Part shown: piece by piece, positions 59,539-64,000 of the stretch
Layout of the letters: every line of letters begins with the position of its first letter
How positions within the stretch are numbered: position 1 is the first letter of the stretch
Assembly (NCBI GenBank): GCA_963840055.1
Contig: CAWIXM010000013.1
Span: 62,001-126,000, forward strand
Reading direction: 5' to 3'
Length of the DNA: 64,000 nt
Origin: Rhodoplanes sp963840055
GTDB lineage: Bacteria > Pseudomonadota > Alphaproteobacteria > Rhizobiales > Xanthobacteraceae
Made by a program: the position numbers and the translations under genes
Notes under the pieces: generated by a model
The model's input: only the letters and a program-made list of their open reading frames with translations
Told to the model about the DNA's origin: nothing
Databases searched by the model: none

Positions 59539-60963
59539 TCACACCACCTTGCCGGGGTTGAGGATGCCGTTGGGGTCGAGCGTGCGCTTGAGCGCGCGCA
59601 TCAGGTCGAGCGCCACCGGGTCCTTGACGCGCACGAGGTCCTCGCGCTTGAGGCGGCCGATGCCGTGCTCGGCGGAGATCGAGCCGCCGAGCTTGCGCAC
59701 CACCGCGTAGACGCACTCGTTCATCTCCTGCCAGCGCGCGAGGAAGGCGTCCTTGTCGGCCCCGACCGGCTGGCTGACATTGTAATGAATGTTGCCGTCG
59801 CCGAGATGGCCGAACGGCACCGGCCGCGCGCCCGGAACGAGCGCTTCGACCGCGGCATCCGCCTGCGCCATGAACTCCGGCACCGCGGCGATCGGCACCG
59901 AGATGTCGTGCTTGATCGAGCCGCCCTCGAATTTCTGCGCCTCGGGGATGAATTCGCGCAGCCGCCAGAAGGCGTGGCGCTGGTCGATGCTGTCGGCAAT
60001 CGTCGCGTCGCCGACGAAACCGCGCTCCATGGCGGTCGCAAGCAGGTGTTCGAGCGTGTCCCGCAGGTTTCCGCGCCGGCTTGCCTTGAGCTCGACGAGC
60101 ACGTACCACGGATAGGGCGCGGCCAGCGGATCGCGCAGCCCGGTTCCGTGGCGCAGGGCGAATTCGATCGGCAACCGGCCGATCAGTTCGAAGCTCTTCG
60201 CCGCGCCGCCGGTCATTTCCTGCGTGAGCGCGAGCAGATCGAGCGCCGCGTGCAGCGAGGGAACGCCGGCGAAGGCGGTCTCCACCGTCGTCGGCGCGGG
60301 AAACAGTTTCAGCACCGCCGCGGTGATCACGCCGAGCGTGCCTTCGGCGCCGATGAACAGGTCCTTGAGGTCGTAGCCGGTGTTGTCCTTCTTCAGCTTG
60401 TTGAGGCCATGCCAGATGCGCCCGTCGGCGAGCACCACTTCGAGGCCGAGCACGAGGTCGCGCGCGAGCCCGTAGGCGAGCGCGGCGATGCCGCCGGCAT
60501 TGGTCGCGAGATTGCCGCCAATGGTGCAGCTTCCCTCCGCGCCGAGCGACAGCGGAAAGAAGCGCCCGGCTGCGGCCGCGGCGTCCTGCACCGATGCGAG
60601 CAGCACACCCGCCTCGCAGGTCATCGTGTTGGACACGGCGTCGATCTCGCGAATGCGGTCGATGCGGCGCAGCGACAGCACGATCTCGCCATCAAAGGGG
60701 ATTTGCCCGCCCACCAGCCCGGTATTGCCGCCCTGCGGCACGATCGGCGCGCCGATTTCGTTGGCGAGCCTCAGGATCGCGGACACTTCATCGACCGAAC
60801 CGGGACGCAGCACCACGGCGGTGCGCCCGTGATAGAGGCCGCGCTCCTCGATCAGGTAGCTTTCCTGCTCCGCCGGATCCGTAATTGCGTTTTTCGCCCC
60901 GACGATCGCCACGAAACGGGCGACGAGGTCCGGCGCAAGTGTCTGGCGAAACAACTTGTTCAT
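59539..60963 (-). CDS. FAD-linked D-2-hydroxyacid dehydrogenase (GlcD/D2HGDH-like)
   Basis: The 474-residue flavoenzyme has the FAD_binding_4 domain: VLRPGSVDEVSAILRLANE, PIVPQGGNTGLVGGQIP and GNLATNAGGIAALAYG. The C-terminal FAD-oxidase domain has GHLGDGNIHYNV and SISAEHGIGRLKRE, ending DPNGILNPGKVV. The substrate could be D-2-hydroxyglutarate, D-lactate or glycolate; the histidines of GHLGDGNIH and EHGIG are metal ligands in D2HGDH, which makes that the favoured guess. It is not linked to glcE/glcF, which argues against glycolate oxidase. Confidence 0.88.
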   Translation of the reverse strand: MNKLFRQTLAPDLVARFVAIVGAKNAITDPAEQESYLIEERGLYHGRTAVVLRPGSVDEVSAILRLANEIGAPIVPQGGNTGLVGGQIPFDGEIVLSLRRIDRIREIDAVSNTMTCEAGVLLASVQDAAAAAGRFFPLSLGAEGSCTIGGNLATNAGGIAALAYGLARDLVLGLEVVLADGRIWHGLNKLKKDNTGYDLKDLFIGAEGTLGVITAAVLKLFPAPTTVETAFAGVPSLHAALDLLALTQEMTGGAAKSFELIGRLPIEFALRHGTGLRDPLAAPYPWYVLVELKASRRGNLRDTLEHLLATAMERGFVGDATIADSIDQRHAFWRLREFIPEAQKFEGGSIKHDISVPIAAVPEFMAQADAAVEALVPGARPVPFGHLGDGNIHYNVSQPVGADKDAFLARWQEMNECVYAVVRKLGGSISAEHGIGRLKREDLVRVKDPVALDLMRALKRTLDPNGILNPGKVV

Positions 60964-61125
60964 GGCCGGACCCTATCGCAGCCCAGCCAGCGGGTGAAGA
61001 GCGGGCCAAGGAGCACGGGGCAGCAACGCGTCACGAACCATGCAAACTGCGTAGTCCGATGCGGGAGAACGCTGTAATAGGCGTGTGCGCCGTCGATGGT
61101 CCGCGCTAATTGTTCTTGATTGGCC

Positions 61126-61168
61126 GCATTTTCTGCGGCGAACCGGTTTCCACTTCGCCGGAAAATGC
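61126..61168. repeat. 43-bp dispersed palindrome, copy 4
   Basis: GCATTTTC and GAAAATGC flank CGGCGAA and TTCGCCG, with perfect pairing in both arms. It lies 20 bases before the cobT start codon, inside its leader, so it may influence cobT translation or mRNA stability. Confidence 0.88.
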
Positions 61169-61188
61169 TCTAGGAGCCGCCGAGACAC

Positions 61189-62241
61189 ATGAAGAACTTT
61201 GCCTCATTCGATGACCTCAAGGCCGCCTGCCTCGATCTGCCGACGGGAAGTCCCGCGGCTGCCGCAGCGGTGGCAAGCCGCGAGGCGCGCCTGACCAAGC
61301 CCGCGGGCGCGCTTGGGCGGCTCGAGGAGATCGTGTCCTGGCTCGCCTATTGGCAGGGCAAGAACCCGCCGCGGCTCGATCGCGTCGAGGTGCTGGTGTT
61401 CGCGGGCAATCATGGCGTGACGGCGCAGGGTGTCTCTGCCTACCCGGCCGAAGTCACGGCGCAGATGGTGGCGAATTTCGCCGCCGGCGGTGCGGCGATC
61501 AACCAGCTCGCGCGGCTCGCGGGGGCGAGCTTGCGTGTGATTGCGCTTGCGCTCGATGCGCCGACCGCCGACTTCACGCTCGCGCCGGCGATGGACGAGC
61601 GCGCTTTCCTCGCCGCGGTGACGGAAGGCTGCCAGGCGGTGTCGGGCGACGCCGATCTCATCTGTCTCGGCGAGATGGGCATCGGCAACACCACGAGCGC
61701 GGCGGCGCTGTCGGCGGCGCTGTTCGGCGGCGGGGCCGAGCGCTTCGCCGGGCGTGGGGCCGGCCTCGACGACGCGGGCCTCGCGCGCAAACGGGCGGTG
61801 ATCGATGCGGCGCTCGCGCGTCACGCGGACGCGCTTGGCGACCCGATGAAGGTGGCGGCGGCGTTGGGCGGGCGCGAACTCGCCGCGATTCTCGGCGCGA
61901 CGCTTGCCGCGCGCCGCATGCGCATCCCGGTGCTGATCGACGGCTTTGTCGCGACCGCCGCGGTCGCCCCGCTCGCAAAGCTGCGCGCGGACACGCTCGG
62001 CCATGCGCTGATCGGTCATGTCTCGGCGGAAGCGGGCCACCGCGCGCTGCTCGATGCGCTCGACAAGAAGCCGCTGCTCGATTTTTCCATGCGGCTCGGC
62101 GAAGCCTCGGGCGCGGCGCTAGCCGTGCCGATCCTGCGCGCGGCGCTCGCCTGCCACACCGGCATGGCGACCTTCGCCGAGGCCGGCGTGTCGGACCGAT
62201 CGGACGGGGATCGATTGTCGGCCGCAGAGCCGAAGAGGTGA
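61189..62241 (+). CDS. cobT: nicotinate-nucleotide--dimethylbenzimidazole phosphoribosyltransferase
   Basis: CobT makes alpha-ribazole phosphate for the lower ligand of vitamin B12. The 350-residue protein has VLVFAGNHGVTAQGVSAYPAEVT in two conserved pieces, FAAGGAAINQLARLAG, and GEMGIGNTTSAAALSAALFG, the substrate-binding region. Late HVSAEAGHRALLDAL is also typical. The catalytic Glu is expected near the C-terminal third. Translation starts 20 bases after the dispersed palindrome; no B12 riboswitch was recognised upstream. It is convergent with cobB, 3 bases apart. Confidence 0.95.
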   Translation: MKNFASFDDLKAACLDLPTGSPAAAAAVASREARLTKPAGALGRLEEIVSWLAYWQGKNPPRLDRVEVLVFAGNHGVTAQGVSAYPAEVTAQMVANFAAGGAAINQLARLAGASLRVIALALDAPTADFTLAPAMDERAFLAAVTEGCQAVSGDADLICLGEMGIGNTTSAAALSAALFGGGAERFAGRGAGLDDAGLARKRAVIDAALARHADALGDPMKVAAALGGRELAAILGATLAARRMRIPVLIDGFVATAAVAPLAKLRADTLGHALIGHVSAEAGHRALLDALDKKPLLDFSMRLGEASGAALAVPILRAALACHTGMATFAEAGVSDRSDGDRLSAAEPKR

Positions 62242-62244
62242 GGG

Positions 62245-63567
62245 TTACCCCAGCCGCTCACCGGCGATGACGTGGAAGAACGTCCCGGTGACGCGTCCCC
62301 GGCGGCCGCCGGTCTTTCCCAAGCGGCGGCCATTGCCGTCGAAGATGTCGGCCAGCGGGTCGTCATTGCCGGCTTCCACCAGGCTTGCGTAATGGAATTC
62401 GTGCCCGCGGATTGTGTCGCCGGCCGGTCCGATCGGACTGTCGGCGATGAGCCGCGCCGCGCGATAGCCGAGATGCAGCCGACGTTGCGCAAAACTCGTT
62501 GCGTGCCCGAGCAACCCGGCCATCGCGTGCCGCTCGCCCGCCGCTTCCTCGATGTATTCGCCCAGCGCCATGTAGCCGCCGCACTCGCCATGCACCGGCC
62601 GCGTCTCGGCGAAGCGCGCGAGCCCCGCACGAAATTGGTGCGCGGCCGCCAGCTTGGCCGCATGCAGTTCGGGATAGCCGCCGGGCAGCCAGCAGCAATC
62701 GCAGTGCTCGGGCGGCGCCTCATCGGCGAGCGGGGAAAAGGGAAAGATCTCGGCGCCGGCCCCGCGCCAGCCGGAAAGCAGATGCGGGTAGACGAAGGTG
62801 AAGGCTGCGTCCGACGCGAGCGCGATGCGTTGGCCGGGCGGGGGGAGGGCGGGAGCGTTCGCGTGCGCCGCAATCGCGAGCGGGCCGGCCGCTTCGATCA
62901 CCGCGTCGATATCGACATGGCTCTCGGCAAGAGAGGCGAGATGCGCCAGCCGCGCGTCAAGATCGGCGTACTCGCTCGCCTGCACGAGTCCGAGATGCCG
63001 TTCGGGCAAGGCAAGCGATTCATCGCGGGGAATGACGCCGAGCACCGGCACGCCCGCGGCCTGCATGGCTTCCGCCACCAAATTGCGATGGCGCTCGCTG
63101 CCCACGCGGTTGAGCAGAACGCCGGCGATGCGCACCGCCGGATCGTGCGCGCAAAAGCCGCGCGCCACCGCGGCGGCGGATTGCGATTGGCCGGCGACGT
63201 CGAGAATGAGCAGCACGGGAAGATGAAAGCGCGCGGCGAGATCGGCGGTTGCACCGCGCCGTCTCGGCGGTCCGGCAAGCCCGTCGAACAGGCCCAGCGC
63301 GCCTTCGATCACGAGCATCTCCGCGTCGCGCGCCGCCTCCGCAGCAAGCGCATCGAGAAGGTCGGGCGGCATCGCCCAACTGTCGAGATTGACACTCGGG
63401 CAGCCGGTCGCGGCGGCATGGAAGGCGGGATCGATGTAATCGGGGCCCGCCTTCGCCGACCGGACCACAACGCCGCGGCGCGCCAGCGCGGCGAGCAATG
63501 CGAGCGTCACCGTCGTCTTGCCGGCGCCCGAACGCGTTGCGGCGATGACAAGGCCGCGCGCAGTCAT
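62245..63567 (-). CDS. cobB: cobyrinate a,c-diamide synthase
   Basis: CobB (CbiA-type) amidates cobyrinic acid (hydrogenobyrinic acid in the aerobic route). The 440-residue protein has the N-terminal ATPase part with AATRSGAGKTTVTLALLAAL and SAKAGPDYIDPAFH, and the C-terminal class-I glutamine amidotransferase with the catalytic Cys in VHGECGGYMALGE. The split CobB wording IEGALGLFDG is also present. It is upstream of a cobA end on the same strand, with a repeat element between. Confidence 0.95.
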   Translation of the reverse strand: MTARGLVIAATRSGAGKTTVTLALLAALARRGVVVRSAKAGPDYIDPAFHAAATGCPSVNLDSWAMPPDLLDALAAEAARDAEMLVIEGALGLFDGLAGPPRRRGATADLAARFHLPVLLILDVAGQSQSAAAVARGFCAHDPAVRIAGVLLNRVGSERHRNLVAEAMQAAGVPVLGVIPRDESLALPERHLGLVQASEYADLDARLAHLASLAESHVDIDAVIEAAGPLAIAAHANAPALPPPGQRIALASDAAFTFVYPHLLSGWRGAGAEIFPFSPLADEAPPEHCDCCWLPGGYPELHAAKLAAAHQFRAGLARFAETRPVHGECGGYMALGEYIEEAAGERHAMAGLLGHATSFAQRRLHLGYRAARLIADSPIGPAGDTIRGHEFHYASLVEAGNDDPLADIFDGNGRRLGKTGGRRGRVTGTFFHVIAGERLG

Positions 63568-63602
63568 GCGCTGCCCGGCGGGCTTACTTGGATAAGGTCT
63601 CT

Positions 63603-63744
63603 ACCTCCCCCCTTGAGGGGGAGAGCCTGCCCTCGGGCCACGACCCGAGGGTCGGATCGCGAAGCGATCCGGGAGGGGGGTGCCTGCCTTTGTTTTCTTG
63701 CACAAAGATACCCCCCACCCTCCCCCGCAAGGGGGGAGGGAGGA
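63603..63744. repeat. composite polypyrimidine repeat element, copy B
   Basis: It has the same order as copy A: CCTCCCCCCTTGAGGGGGAG, then an extra hairpin CCCTCGGG and CCCGAGGG (63630-63651), the shared core GTCGGATCGCGAAGCGATCC and GGGAGGGGGGT, and the inverted right half CCCCCCACCCTCCCCCGC with AAGGGGGGAGGG. The extra hairpin is absent from copy A, which shows that these elements are modular. Confidence 0.8.
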
Positions 63745-63787
63745 AAAGACATGTCGACCGGGCGAATATGCACCAAGCTCGCCATCC

Positions 63788-64000
63788 CTACGAAGTTTTT
63801 CGTTCTGTCGAGGCGACAGGTGTGAACCCCAATAGCCGCTCGCGCGCCGCAACGATGTCGCCGACGATCACGATGGCCGGCGGCTCGATCTGCGCGTCGG
63901 CAACTTCGGCGGCGATGCGTCCGAGCGTCGAGATGACGATGCGTTCCTCGGCGAGCGTCGCCGAAGCGATCACGGCGGCCGGCGTGTGCGGCGCCAAGCC
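63788..64000 (-). CDS. cobA: uroporphyrinogen-III C-methyltransferase, C-terminal part only
   Basis: The frame is open to the window end at 64000 and encodes the last 71 residues. The text LAPHTPAAVIASATLAEERIV, then EPPAIVIVGDIVAARERL, is the standard ending of SUMT (CobA), which makes precorrin-2 at the start of B12 synthesis. The start of the gene lies beyond the window. Its position upstream of cobB on the same strand, with cobT opposite, supports a B12 cluster. Confidence 0.85.
   Translation of the reverse strand, partial: GLAPHTPAAVIASATLAEERIVISTLGRIAAEVADAQIEPPAIVIVGDIVAARERLLGFTPVASTERKTS

Noticed and set aside
60964..61188. Possible cobalamin riboswitch upstream of cobT.
   Set aside because: No B12-box-like sequence or the expected long structured leader is visible; the leader mostly holds the 43-bp palindrome.
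59440..63825. Two long plus-strand frames opposite the D-2-hydroxyacid dehydrogenase and cobB genes.
   Set aside because: No recognisable domain and strong Arg/His/Glu bias; both minus-strand products have conserved motifs end to end.

Overview
This is a high-GC chromosomal window from an alphaproteobacterium, most likely a Hyphomicrobiales (Rhizobiales) member near Bradyrhizobiaceae/Xanthobacteraceae. That placement rests on family content recalled from memory (DUF2093, DUF6101, TIGR02301, DUF2778, a BadI-like hydrolase, the pmbA-cysQ-waaA-lpxK-xseA gene order) and on the style of the intergenic palindromes. It was not tested by alignment. No rRNA, tRNA, CRISPR array, transposase or phage gene was recognised.

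Layout. 1-3206: iron-uptake operon (P19/Tpd-like protein, cut by the window edge; cupredoxin; FTR1 permease; polyferredoxin-like membrane protein). 3411-13856: organic-acid uptake and activation cluster, with a BadI-like ring hydrolase facing a branched-chain-amino-acid-type ABC transporter that has two acyl-CoA ligases interleaved, closed by a convergent IclR regulator. 14404-24794: small proteins and housekeeping genes (ispE, a TPR protein, ETF-ubiquinone oxidoreductase, a family-4-like uracil-DNA glycosylase, rsmE, ubiA, DUF6101). 25111-32775: pmbA, a CysQ-like phosphatase, waaA, lpxK, DUF2093, a frameshifted dienelactone hydrolase, xseA and an AhpD-like protein. 33067-40942: accessory stretch with a DUF2189 membrane protein, a PAS-HWE histidine kinase, a gene fragment, a MITE-like repeat, a PLD-like protein, an endonuclease/exonuclease/phosphatase enzyme behind two starch-binding-like modules, a small protein and a DUF2778 protein. 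41005-46201: sulfite dehydrogenase pair with an odd cytochrome, an ABC exporter, DUF302 and a Tat-exported deaminase. 46902-57710: SleB-type wall hydrolase with a repeat linker, MFS, AcuI-like reductase, a phosphatase and HD pair, tag-ygfZ, a frameshifted TIGR02301 gene, Nudix and SRAP. 57788-59320: an AT-richer FAD oxidoreductase that looks acquired, next to a truncated exported ORF. 59539-64000: D-2-hydroxyacid dehydrogenase and cobalamin genes cobT, cobB and a cobA end.

The most unusual content is the 35.7-39.1 kb pair, a PLD-superfamily protein beside a nuclease/phosphatase-fold enzyme with two N-terminal carbohydrate-binding-like modules. Other points worth checking are the CxxCR second haem site in the sulfite dehydrogenase cytochrome, the exported deaminase, clamp-motif-like C termini on XseA and the SRAP protein, two single-base frameshifts, and several families of dispersed palindromes. 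Start sites were chosen by Shine-Dalgarno sequence, signal peptide and family length. Function names come from motif recognition without database searches.
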